Source: Sinobacterium caligoides (GTDB taxonomy: Bacteria > Pseudomonadota > Gammaproteobacteria > Pseudomonadales > Sinobacteriaceae). From it: DNA of 64,000 nucleotides. Where the stretch lies: contig NZ_RKHR01000003.1 of the NCBI RefSeq assembly GCF_003752585.1, forward strand, positions 248,001-312,000, in the 5' to 3' direction. Of the stretch, positions 51,074 to 60,400 are shown in pieces. A program made the position numbers and the translations under genes. Numbering within the stretch: position 1 is the first letter of the stretch; the number at the start of each line of letters is the position of its first letter. The notes under the pieces are model-generated. The model was not told the DNA's origin. It made no database searches and was given only the letters and a program-made list of their open reading frames with translations.

Positions 51074-52114
51074 ATGCCTGATAACCTCCATCCTTCTGAC
51101 GATAGACAAGCTATCCCCGTAGATGGCAATAAAGCCCGGAATATCGATCGTCGCTTTTGTGTCGCCCCTATGCTCGACCTTACCGATAGGCATTGCCGCG
51201 TGTTTTTACGCCAGCTCAGCCAGCAGGCCGTGCTCTATACTGAAATGATTACAACTGGCGCCCTAATCCACGGCAAAGGCGGTCCAGCACGCTTCCTAGA
51301 TTATGACGAGAGCGAACACCCTATCGCACTCCAGCTTGGCGGCAGTGATCCAACCGCTCTCGCCCATTGCGCAAAGCTTGCAAGCCAGTGGGGTTACGAC
51401 GAACTCAATCTAAACTGCGGATGTCCCTCCGATCGTGTACAGAATGGCATGTTTGGCGCCTGCCTCATGGCTAAACCTGAGCTCGTTGCCGACGGCATCA
51501 AGGCCATGCAGGACGTCAGCGACATTGATATTACCGTCAAGCACCGCATCGGCATTGACGACATGGAGTCCTACCAGGAGTTGCTCGACTTTCTTCAGCC
51601 TCTCATTGACTGCGGCTGTCAGAGCTTTATCGTACATGCCCGCAAGGCTTGGCTGCAGGGGCTCAGCCCAAAACAAAACCGTGAAATCCCACCTCTCGAC
51701 TACGAGATGGTTTACCAGCTCAAGCGAGACCTGCCGGACCTCGAAATTATCATCAATGGCGGCATCAAAACAATTGCAGAGTGCCAGCAACACCTACGGC
51801 ACGTTGACGGCGTTATGGTCGGTCGCGAGGCCTACTACAACTCAAGCTTGATGCTGGATGTCGACCGAGAAATCTACGGCGATAGAAGTGAACGCACTCG
51901 ACCAGAGTCCGCAATTAGGGCGATGTATCCCTATATCGAGGCACAGCTAAGCACTAATAATGTCCGCCTTAATCATATTACTCGGCACATGCTCGGGCTC
52001 TTTCAAGGCGTAAAGGGCGCGAAGATGTTTCGCCGGTATCTTAGTGAGAATGCCCACAAGACTGGTGCAGGCACCGAGGTATTGGAGCAAGCCCTAGCGG
52101 CACTAGAGCTTTAG
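51074..52114 (+). CDS. dusA: tRNA-dihydrouridine(20/20a) synthase DusA
   Basis: This 346-residue flavoprotein reduces uridine 20/20a in tRNA D-loops. The FMN-binding N-terminus is [15 protein letters not shown] (about 28-42), and [13 protein letters not shown] follows. The catalytic cysteine is Cys117 in [18 protein letters not shown] and GVMVGREAY are the C-terminal phosphate-binding pieces. The length and the D-loop of the family fit DusA rather than DusB or DusC. Confidence 0.96.
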   Translation: MPDNLHPSDDRQAIPVDGNKARNIDRRFCVAPMLDLTDRHCRVFLRQLSQQAVLYTEMITTGALIHGKGGPARFLDYDESEHPIALQLGGSDPTALAHCAKLASQWGYDELNLNCGCPSDRVQNGMFGACLMAKPELVADGIKAMQDVSDIDITVKHRIGIDDMESYQELLDFLQPLIDCGCQSFIVHARKAWLQGLSPKQNREIPPLDYEMVYQLKRDLPDLEIIINGGIKTIAECQQHLRHVDGVMVGREAYYNSSLMLDVDREIYGDRSERTRPESAIRAMYPYIEAQLSTNNVRLNHITRHMLGLFQGVKGAKMFRRYLSENAHKTGAGTEVLEQALAALEL

Positions 52115-52125
52115 CCTGCGAGCGA

Positions 52126-52506
52126 CTACTCAAACCAAACAGGGGCAATCTTATCGATTACAGGCTCAGCAGCAAGCCGCCCTAGCACCTTGCGGTAGTC
52201 AGGACGGTGCGTATCGCTAATCATCAACCACTGATGATCATTACAGCCTATTCGTCCAGGTGAGCTTCGGTACACCCTTGCCTTGACGTCGATGGTTTCA
52301 ATGCGCCGTAAGATTGCGGTGTCCGCAGGGATACAAAACTCGTAACTCAAACTTCTCAACCCATCCGGGGGACCATACAACCCCATATTATTGAAACTAC
52401 TCAGGTCAATCGCCAGCGATGTAGCTGGCTTGCCAGACGGCTGCCAAAAGCTAGCACAGGCAGGCAGCAATAACACCGCCAAGATAAAACCCCCTCTTAT
52501 AAACAT
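52126..52506 (-). CDS. Small predicted lipoprotein
   Basis: This 126-residue protein starts at 52506 (AAGAG eight bases upstream), with MFIRGGFILAVLLLPAC as the lipoprotein signal. The mature part is short and has two more Cys residues (EFCIPAD and GRIGCND) that could form a disulfide. I recognise no domain. It converges with dusA with an 11-base gap and diverges from talB. Confidence 0.7.
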   Translation of the reverse strand: MFIRGGFILAVLLLPACASFWQPSGKPATSLAIDLSSFNNMGLYGPPDGLRSLSYEFCIPADTAILRRIETIDVKARVYRSSPGRIGCNDHQWLMISDTHRPDYRKVLGRLAAEPVIDKIAPVWFE

Positions 52507-52684
52507 GTACATTACTCTTGCATTAGAAAAAAATAGTCTCATATTATCTAACAGCCAACGTTAATATGCAGCTATCTTTAGCGATAAATGCGCTATAGCC
52601 ATGGTCGCCTTAAATTACATGGGTTAGCATAACGGCATACATTAACGACACCTTTAACTACACCTTTGACCAACTTGGGCCCGC

Positions 52685-53638
52685 ATGAACAACAAACTAA
52701 CGCAACTCAAAAACATGACCGATGTTGTGGCCGATACCGGCGACGTAGAGGCGATCGAGAAATTCACCCCTCGTGACGCCACAACCAACCCCTCACTGCT
52801 ACTTAAGGCCGCACAACTGCCTCGCTATCGCCCTCTAGTGGATGAAGCTCTCGCTTGGAGCCAGCAACAGACAGAGCAAGACAGCGCAATGAGCCTCTGT
52901 ATCGATTATCTTGCTGTCGCTATCGGCAGTGAAATCCTCACTACGATCCCTGGGCGCATCTCGACCGAAGTTGACGCCCGCCTCTCTTTCGATACCGAAG
53001 CCACCATTGCCAAAGCACACCAGTTGATCGACATGTATCAAGCGCGAGGTATCGATAAGAGCCGTGTTTTAATTAAGATTGCTTCAACCTGGGAAGGCAT
53101 TAAAGCAGCCGAGAGTCTCGAGAAAGAAGGCATCAACTGCAACCTCACCCTGCTTTTCAATTTCGCCCAAGCCGTCGCCTGTGCCGAGGCCAAATGCTTC
53201 CTTATCTCACCCTTCGTCGGCCGTATCCTGGACTGGTACAAGCACAACACCGACCAAAAAGAATACCCCCCCATGCAAGACCCTGGTGTCGTCTCAGTTA
53301 GCCGAATTTATCGCTACTACAAACAATACGGCTACGAGACGGTCGTTATGGGAGCAAGTTTCCGTAACACCGGCGAAATAGAGGCACTGGCTGGCTGCGA
53401 CCGCCTCACTATTAGCCCTGCACTGCTAGCCGAGCTAGAAGCAGATAATGGCTCTTTAGAGCGCCAACTCAGCCCAAGTGGCCACTGTGATGAAGAGCGC
53501 ATATCACTAAACGAAGAGGACTTCCGCTGGGCGATGAATCAAGATCCTATGGCGACAGAAAAGTTAGCTGAAGGTATACGTAACTTTGCTGCCGACCAAG
53601 TCAAGCTCGAGCAATGGCTGGCGACATTAAATGCTTAA
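52685..53638 (+). CDS. talB: Transaldolase
   Basis: This 317-residue pentose-phosphate enzyme has the Schiff-base lysine K131 in [16 protein letters not shown]. Asp17-like [12 protein letters not shown] and the motif [15 protein letters not shown] match TalB. The gene overlaps the TerB-like gene by eight bases. Transaldolase next to the phosphatase/STAS pair is also seen in pseudomonads. Confidence 0.96.
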   Translation: MNNKLTQLKNMTDVVADTGDVEAIEKFTPRDATTNPSLLLKAAQLPRYRPLVDEALAWSQQQTEQDSAMSLCIDYLAVAIGSEILTTIPGRISTEVDARLSFDTEATIAKAHQLIDMYQARGIDKSRVLIKIASTWEGIKAAESLEKEGINCNLTLLFNFAQAVACAEAKCFLISPFVGRILDWYKHNTDQKEYPPMQDPGVVSVSRIYRYYKQYGYETVVMGASFRNTGEIEALAGCDRLTISPALLAELEADNGSLERQLSPSGHCDEERISLNEEDFRWAMNQDPMATEKLAEGIRNFAADQVKLEQWLATLNA

Positions 53639-54086
53639 GCGTCTAGTAGAGTTGTTTACTCAACCCAGCGATGCCACTGCAGCACAAGACAGCATAGAAA
53701 TCGCTGCTTGTGCATTATTGCTCGAACTAGTCATGGCTGATGATACGGTAGAGGAGGCTGAAGTGAATGCCACCAAAGCCGTTATGCAGAAACTGTTCGA
53801 GCTAGACGAACAAAGGCTAGAAGAAATTAACGCTATTGCACAAGAACGTCAACGTGAGAGTGCCGACCTTTACAGCTTCACGAAGCTAGTCACAGAGCAT
53901 TACGGCGCCGAACAACGCCGCCAGTTCATGTTCTGTATGTGGCAAATCGCCTACGCCGATAAGCACTTAGACAAGCACGAGGAATCACTAATACGTAAGA
54001 TTTCCGAGCTAATCTCCGTGCCACACTCTGTTTATATTCAGACCAAGCTCGAGGCCGAAAAACAGCTCTCTAACGACCCAAGCTAA
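53631..54086 (+). CDS. TerB-family protein
   Basis: This 151-residue helical protein has the TerB core ([28 protein letters not shown] near 26-50) and a second half ([30 protein letters not shown]). In the family these acidic repeats bind metal, probably calcium. It overlaps the end of talB by eight bases and so is translated with it. Its role is unknown, and no other ter genes are near. Confidence 0.85.
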   Translation: MLKRLVELFTQPSDATAAQDSIEIAACALLLELVMADDTVEEAEVNATKAVMQKLFELDEQRLEEINAIAQERQRESADLYSFTKLVTEHYGAEQRRQFMFCMWQIAYADKHLDKHEESLIRKISELISVPHSVYIQTKLEAEKQLSNDPS

Positions 54087-54087
54087 A

Positions 54088-54579
54088 TCAACTGTCGATA
54101 CTCGCCTCAAGTGTTGAAACTAGCTCTTCAAACTTAAGGCGATTCCCTTCGTTCATAGTCATCAGCACCTTATGTGCTTCGATAACCTTATCCCTTACCT
54201 CTTCCTCGCTACAATCACCATCGCTCAAGCTGACCACATCATCCCAGGCCCCCTCAAGGGTACCGGTCATACTAAAGACATCGGCGAAGCCCATGCTTTC
54301 AAGTAGCCGAGTGATGCTAGGTTCTGGCGAATATATCACAGGGGTGTGCTGATAATGACGTTGCGCTTGAATCGCCAGTTTTGCTAACAAACCAAGCGTT
54401 GTGCTATCGATGCCCTCAGCTTCAGAAACATCGATCAAAATACTCTTAAAGCTCTCATCGAGAAAAATTAGCTGTAAATATTTGTCAAAAGACGTACACC
54501 AAGTCATCCTGACGTCGCCGACAAATTTGATCATATAAGCACCGTCATGCTTAGCGACCCATATCTTTCCCGTTTGCAT
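54088..54579 (-). CDS. STAS-domain anti-anti-sigma factor (RssC/HsbA-like)
   Basis: This 163-residue protein has a STAS domain (about 1-105), with the likely phosphorylation site Ser59 in GIDSTTLGLLAKL. A C-terminal acidic helical tail (about 110-163) completes it. It follows the REC-PP2C gene by two bases and should be that phosphatase's substrate, giving a partner-switching module. The pair, next to transaldolase and mlaA, resembles P. aeruginosa RssB/RssC. The anti-sigma kinase partner is not in the window. Confidence 0.85.
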   Translation of the reverse strand: MQTGKIWVAKHDGAYMIKFVGDVRMTWCTSFDKYLQLIFLDESFKSILIDVSEAEGIDSTTLGLLAKLAIQAQRHYQHTPVIYSPEPSITRLLESMGFADVFSMTGTLEGAWDDVVSLSDGDCSEEEVRDKVIEAHKVLMTMNEGNRLKFEELVSTLEASIDS

Positions 54580-54581
54580 CT

Positions 54582-55763
54582 CTACCCCTTAACAATCATC
54601 AAGACCGCTATATCATCTGGTGCCTCTTCTACCGTGTCGAGGGCCAATAGTTGAGATAGCTCCGCCATATCTTTAGGCTCCCCTGAAAATAAGTTTAGGA
54701 GATACGCCTCTTTTGCCATCAGATCAGGCGGCGGCAGTATCTCTAAAATACCATCCGAGAACAAGTTCAAGGTAAAAGTATTGGGTAGCTGCAACGTATT
54801 CTCGTGGAAGTCTGCCTCTTCAAAAAGCCCAACAGGCATCCCTTTACCTTGAATATATTCAGGTTTTCCATCGGCAACAAGGATGGGCAACGGTAGGTGA
54901 CCCGCAACTGAATACGACATCTCATTACTCGTCATATCGATCACACCGAAAAACATGGTCATATGCTTTTCAAAGCCGGAGTTCAATAACGATCGATTTA
55001 CCTTACCCAAGAAAGTCTTAGGCTCAAGTATCGCTTGGCTACGGCCACGTTGATAATAGCTATATTGCCGAGCCGAAAAGTTTTTCAGTAACGCAGTAAG
55101 AAAAGCAGAAGAGGCTCCGTGGCCGGAGACATCGGCAATAAAGAAGGTAAGCCAACGCCCATCGACAATCAGGTAATCAACAAAATCACCACTCAAGTAG
55201 AGTGAAGGAATAATCCGGTGACTCAAAGAATAATCACCAGCACTAAGCGGACTTGCCGGTAACAGCTTCTGCTGGATCATTCGCCCCGCCTGCTGGTCTT
55301 GCTCCAGCAACTTCAGGTTAAACTTCAACTGTGTATTTTTAGCTTCAAGTTCAGTACGATAACGGAGGTTTTCCTCCCGTAACCGGCTCTGTTCGAGGCA
55401 GCGCGCAATACTATGTTCAAGTACCTCAAGATCAACTATTGGCTTAATAAAGTAGTCACATGCCCCCAGCCTTAAAGCTTCGACGGCATCGTTCATTCCT
55501 CCTGCCCCCGAAATAACGATAACGGGCTGCTCAGGTACCCTCTTGGTAATTTCCTGCAGCACTGTCAAACCGTCTATATTAGGCATTCTTAAATCTGTTA
55601 GCACAATATCAGGCGAATACTGCTCGAATAGCGTCAGTCCTTGCTCGCCATCAACCGCCTCAATCACACTGAAGCCACTATCCTCTAAATAGGCAGCGAT
55701 ACTCTGTCTGACGCCATCGTCGTCGTCGATCGTCAAAATCACAGCATTTTCATCTGTCGGCAT
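54582..55763 (-). CDS. Response regulator with SpoIIE-type PP2C phosphatase output (RssB-like)
   Basis: This 393-residue protein has a receiver domain (about 8-125) with phosphoacceptor Asp57 in VLTDLRMPN. A coiled-coil follows (about 125-165), then a PP2C_SIG phosphatase (about 175-390). The metal-site motifs SGDFVDY, ADVSGHG, FSDGILE and APDDIAV are all present, so the phosphatase should be active. It probably dephosphorylates the STAS protein encoded next to it. CGGAG precedes the ATG. The sensor kinase is not nearby. Confidence 0.9.
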   Translation of the reverse strand: MPTDENAVILTIDDDDGVRQSIAAYLEDSGFSVIEAVDGEQGLTLFEQYSPDIVLTDLRMPNIDGLTVLQEITKRVPEQPVIVISGAGGMNDAVEALRLGACDYFIKPIVDLEVLEHSIARCLEQSRLREENLRYRTELEAKNTQLKFNLKLLEQDQQAGRMIQQKLLPASPLSAGDYSLSHRIIPSLYLSGDFVDYLIVDGRWLTFFIADVSGHGASSAFLTALLKNFSARQYSYYQRGRSQAILEPKTFLGKVNRSLLNSGFEKHMTMFFGVIDMTSNEMSYSVAGHLPLPILVADGKPEYIQGKGMPVGLFEEADFHENTLQLPNTFTLNLFSDGILEILPPPDLMAKEAYLLNLFSGEPKDMAELSQLLALDTVEEAPDDIAVLMIVKG

Positions 55764-55891
55764 ATCTGCTCCGGCAACAGCCTTTATCGTTATATTGCTT
55801 CAGCGTAAAACAATACCACCTTGTGCTCCCCTCACTCTACGCCTGTTATCCATTATCGACAATAGATCAAAGCAAACGACTATAAAGTCTA

Positions 55892-56629
55892 TTAAAAATC
55901 AATCTCTTCGCCAAAATCATCAAAATCTTCATCACCGAAATTGTCTTCTACCGCACCATCATTTATCAACCACTCTCGACGCTGCAGATAAGCATCGCGA
56001 ATGAAACTATAACGGTCGCCGGTCAACAACTGCTCAACAGCTAACACGTCGGCCCTTTTACTCACAAGATTCGCTGCAAACACCTGATTTCTAGTAGGAA
56101 TGTGATCGATAGAACTGATTACTGGTGCTAGTTGAGCGTCGGGTATCAAACTAAAACCGTCCCGTACTGTACTACTTCCTAAAAAAGGCAATACTATGTA
56201 AGGACCCGAGGGCATGCCGTAATAAGCCAGTGTTTGACCAAAATCTTCCCTACGGTGCTCTAAGCCAATCTTACTCGCCACGTCAAAAAAGCCAAGTAGA
56301 CCAACAGTCGTGTTGATAGTAAAGCGCGCACCATCGCGCCCCAGCTCAAGAAACTTAAGCTGAAATAAGTCGTTCATTAAGGTTACGACTAGATAGCTAT
56401 TACTAAAAACATTGCTAATGCCCGTCTCTATAGGGTCTGGAGTAATATAATGATAACCACTGGCAACGGGCCGTAGCAGATAACGGTCGCCATAATCATT
56501 AAAAGCGAATATCTTGCGGTTAAGCCCTTCCCACGGATCAACCGCGTCAACCGCATCAGCTGCCGCAGGGATCACATAAGCTAAACTAAACAATGCCGTT
56601 AGTAATACCGCTCTTCCTTGGCTGAACAT
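55892..56629 (-). CDS. mlaA: MlaA (VacJ) family outer-membrane lipid-asymmetry protein
   Basis: This protein of about 245 residues (start 56629, GGAG nine bases upstream) removes phospholipids from the outer leaflet with the Mla system. The family core is present: DPWEGLNRKIFAFNDYGDRYLLRPVASGY, then NDLFQLKF, FTINTTVGLLGFFDVASKIGL and DFGQTLAYYGMPSGPYIVLPFLG. The signal peptide (residues 1-24) has no lipobox Cys, so it may be a soluble periplasmic form. The acidic C-terminus (GDEDFDDFGEEIDF) is unusual. The rest of the mla genes are not here. Confidence 0.93.
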   Translation of the reverse strand: MFSQGRAVLLTALFSLAYVIPAAADAVDAVDPWEGLNRKIFAFNDYGDRYLLRPVASGYHYITPDPIETGISNVFSNSYLVVTLMNDLFQLKFLELGRDGARFTINTTVGLLGFFDVASKIGLEHRREDFGQTLAYYGMPSGPYIVLPFLGSSTVRDGFSLIPDAQLAPVISSIDHIPTRNQVFAANLVSKRADVLAVEQLLTGDRYSFIRDAYLQRREWLINDGAVEDNFGDEDFDDFGEEIDF

Positions 56630-56751
56630 TCTCATCTGCTCCATTCAATACTCGCTACACTCTGATTAACTCGCCGACATTTTCGGCGTGAGATTATAGC
56701 GTTAGTCAAAGAGACAAGCTAGATAGAATAGTGCACCTTCGATGAGCCAAA

Positions 56752-56786
56752 AACAACAAAGCCCGCTGTTAACGGGCTTTGTTGTT
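56752..56786 (-). terminator. Terminator of the Cys-rich repeat peptide gene
   Basis: AACAACAAAGCCCG pairs with CGGGCTTTGTTGTT around a seven-base loop. It lies 33 bases after the peptide's stop codon. Confidence 0.85.
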
Positions 56787-56818
56787 AAGTGCAGGGGTAT
56801 ACTAACGGAGTTATTTCT

Positions 56819-57208
56819 TCAATGACTGTTGCCGCACTTGCCTTCTTTCTTCATGTCGCCGCCGCATTTAGCCTCTTTCTTCATGTCGCCGCCACATTTG
56901 GCTTCTTTCTTCATGTCGCCGCCGCATTTAGCCTCTTTCTTCATGTCGCCGCCACATTTAGCCTCTTTCTTCATGTCGCCGCCACATTTAGTTTCTTTCT
57001 TCATGTCGCCGCCGCATTTAGCCTCTTTTTTCATGTCGCCGCCGCACTTACCGTCGCCACACTTACCATCTTCTTTATTGTAATTGACCTGCTCAATACC
57101 ATTTGAAACCTGGTCAATAGCGAAGGGGTTCGTTGTTTCTGCAAGCGCAACTGTAGACAACAACGAAGCAGCAAGGACCGCCGCCATCATTTTAACTAAT
57201 TTAATCAT
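56819..57208 (-). CDS. Secreted Cys-rich KCGGDMKKEA repeat peptide, HvfA/bufferin-like
   Basis: This 129-residue protein starts at 57208 (GGAG seven bases upstream). The signal peptide ends near residue 24 (STVALA-ET). Residues about 25-46 form a short leader (TNPFAIDQVSNGIEQVNYNKED). The rest holds GKCGDG, seven decapeptide units KCGGDMKKE(A/T/G) and a final KCGNSH, giving nine Cys, each followed by Gly. The low-complexity GKCG pattern resembles HvfA/bufferin RiPP metallophore precursors, whose Cys are modified by MNIO (DUF692) enzymes. No such enzyme is in the window. It might instead be unmodified and simply bind metal. It lies alone between mlaA and hrpA, and a 7-bp repeat precedes it. 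Confidence 0.75.
   Translation of the reverse strand: MIKLVKMMAAVLAASLLSTVALAETTNPFAIDQVSNGIEQVNYNKEDGKCGDGKCGGDMKKEAKCGGDMKKETKCGGDMKKEAKCGGDMKKEAKCGGDMKKEAKCGGDMKKEAKCGGDMKKEGKCGNSH
56841..57050. repeat. Seven 30-bp tandem repeats coding the decapeptide
   Basis: Seven near-identical 30-base units each contain TCATGTCGCCGCC and differ at a few third-codon positions. The repeats are in frame, so copy number can change by recombination without breaking the gene. Confidence 0.9.
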
Positions 57209-57265
57209 TCTAATCTCCGTGACATCCGTCTCTGTTATGTAGTTAATTAAAAACAAGAACTATTC

Positions 57266-57293
57266 TCAATGTTCAATGTTCAATGTTCAATGT
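57266..57293. repeat. TCAATGT heptamer tandem repeat upstream of the peptide gene
   Basis: Four perfect 7-base copies lie 58-85 bases before the start codon at 57208, followed by a partial fifth. Confidence 0.85.
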
Positions 57294-57418
57294 TCATGCC
57301 GAGAAAAATTCACATTTTGCTCGGCTGCATCATCCTGTCTGACAGCATGTCTGAGAAATAGTTTCTTTACAAACTATAGTCATTCTAACCATCATTTCGC
57401 CATCGAACAACTTATCCC

Positions 57419-60400
57419 CTACACTTTTACCGCGACGGTGGTCGCGTCAACCCACATCTTTTTCAAGCGCTTTTCCGAAACTGGATGCTTCGTTCCCAAA
57501 CGCTGTGCAAACAAAGATATTCTATATTCCTCAATGGCCCAGCGGAATTCGAACAAGCTGTGGTCTTCACGCAAAAGAGAGAAATCGCCATTAATTTTAT
57601 CATCAAGCAATTTCAGCTGCGCATCAACTTTAATAACCGCAGCCCTGTCTCGAGACTCCGCGCCACCAAGCCCTTCAAGCCGCTCAAGAACCCCCTTAAG
57701 ATAACGGGGGTAATCCAGTAAAACGGGATACGGCACATGATCAACAAAACCACTGAAGAATAGACCGGACAACTGCCGCTTAACATCACTCGCACAGTAT
57801 GCCCAAGCCAACGAGTTCAGCGTTTTCAGCTTTGCCATCACCTTTTGGTTAAGCGTCAATATAGTCTCGACCAATTGCTCATACTCATAACCATTAGCCA
57901 CCAAGTCCGCACGTTTTTCCTCAAGCAAAGACTCAAACGCTTGGCGCTGCCTCGGCACCGCATCAGCACGCGTAATATCTGACAAAAAGGTACGGCGAAA
58001 GACAGCTGCAATCAGGTCATCGAGGAATACTGATTTTTGCGCAACCCCAACTAGACTTAAATTCGCTTTATTACTTTTAAGCAGCTCTTTTTTTAGATAT
58101 TTGACCTGCTGCGGCAAGGCTAACATCAGCAAACGTAACAAACCGGCTTGGCTTTGCTCAAAAGCTTCTTGCTGCGAGTCAAGCAGCTTAACAGAGACAC
58201 TCTTCTTGTCATCAACTAGGGCCGGATAAGCCTTAATTTTCATGCCTGCTTGCTTAAAATGATGCTCTAGTGGTAGCTCGCCAAAATTCCACTCGGTAAT
58301 GTCAGCCTGTTCAAAGCGATTATCAGCCTGCTTAGCCAATGTTTGCTGTGCTGTTTGTTGGTATTCATGCTTTAAAGCCGCAAGGTCACGACTGCAAATA
58401 ATCTCTCCACCACGCTCGTTGAGCAGGCGGAAGTTCATTCGATAATAGTCCTCTAAAGTCTCGGCACGCCACTGCTCGATGGGTATTTTAACGCCTGTAA
58501 TACGCCGTAAAGCCTCATTCAATGCCTCCACTAGCGAGCTATCTGAACGCTCTAAAAGCGCCAAGGCCTTCTCAACATACTCTGGTACCGGCACGAAGTT
58601 TTTTCGATAACTCTTTGGTAAGGCCTTAACCAAGGCAACACACTTATCAAACAACATGCCAGGCACCAGCCACTCGTACAAGTGGTCGGGTAAACGAGCA
58701 AGCAAGGCTACTGGTACATGGGCAGTGACACCATCAAGCTTACTGCCAGGCTCAAAGTGATAGCTCAACGGCACAGTAATATCTTGCCACTGTAAACTAT
58801 TAGGGTATTGCGCCTCGCCTGCACCACTTGCACTATGCCGCATCAGGTACTCACGCGTCAGAAACAACAGCTCAGGCTGCTGCTTTTCACACTCCTTTCG
58901 CCAATGCTCAAAGCTGCTCAGGCTACAAATATTTTCCGGTATACGCTGATCAAAGAACTCATAAAGCACTTGCTCGTCAACCAAAATATCACGCCGACGT
59001 GTCTTCGCCTCCAGTCGCTCAATTTCCGCCAAAAGCTGTAGGTTATGCCGTCTAAAGGCAGCCTTCTGACGATACAACCCCTCCACCAAAGCGGAGCGAA
59101 TGAATATCTCACGACTGACGACTGGGTCAATTTTACCAAAGTCGACGCGTTGGCGATCACTTAACACCAAACCATATAGACTGACCTTCTCATAGGCCAT
59201 GACCTGGCCACTCTTCGTGCTCCAGTGAGGTTCGCTGTAATCTTTCTTTGTTAGATGGCCGGCATAATCAAGCACCCACTCTGGTTCGATCAGCGCAATG
59301 GTGCGAGCAAATAGCTTACTCGTTTCAACCAACTCCGCCGCAACCACCCACTTTGGCGGTTTTTTATAGACAGCGGAACCGGGGAACAGATGGAATTTAC
59401 GATTACGCGCCCCGTAATACTCCTTGCCCTCATCACGAAATCCAATATGACCAAGCAATCCCGCCAACAACGCCCTGTGAATCTGCTGTTGGTTCGCGGG
59501 TTCGGTATTCTCTTTTAATTTAAGTGTTTTTATCGCTAGACGCAGCTGATGGTGAATATCGCGCCATTCCCTCATGCGCATATAAGAGAGAAACTCGCGC
59601 TTACACATTTTTCGCAGTTGATTTTGTGATAACTCTTCGCGCTGCTGCTCGTAATAGTCCCATAGCTTTAACTGACTCACGAAGTCTGAGTCTTGCTGCT
59701 GAAAACGCCGATGCTTCTCATCAGAAGCTTGACGCTTATCGGCCGGCCGTTCGCGCGGATCTTGTACACTCAGCGAACCCGCAATAATTAACATCTCTCG
59801 CAAGCAACCCTCTCGAGCCGCCGCCAATACCATTCGACCAATACGAGGATCAACTGGCAGCGCGAGTAGCTGGCGCCCCAAGGCTGATAGCTTACCCGGA
59901 GCGCTCACGGCACCGAGCTCTTCTAGCAACTTCTCACCATCACGAACTAAGCGACTATCTGGTGCGTTGATAAAGGGGAACTGCTCAATATCGCCCAACC
60001 CCAGCCCCTGCATTTGCAGAATAACCGCTGCCAAGTTGGTGCGTAATATTTCAGGGTCAGTAAACTCAGGCCGCGATATAAAATCGGCCTCATCATAAAG
60101 CCGTACACAGGTACCCTCGGCAATCCGCCCACAGCGCCCCTTGCGCTGGTTTGCACTCGCCTGCGAGACCGCTTCAATCGGCAGTCGCTGAACCTTTGTC
60201 CGATAACTATAGCGTGAAATCCTCGCCACACCACTATCGATAACATAGCGAATTCCTGGCACGGTCAATGACGTCTCAGCAACGTTCGTCGCTAATACAA
60301 TACGCCGCCCCTGGGACTTTGATGGGTTGAAGACTTGATCTTGCTCGGATGCCGTCAGTCGTGCGTACAGGGGCAAGACGTCAAGATGGGGAATCTCAGC

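Noticed and set aside
56789-57106. Two plus-strand open frames over the Cys-repeat gene (56789-57106 and 56829-57083)
   Set aside because: The repeat gives long open frames in several phases. Only the minus strand has a signal peptide, ribosome site and terminator.
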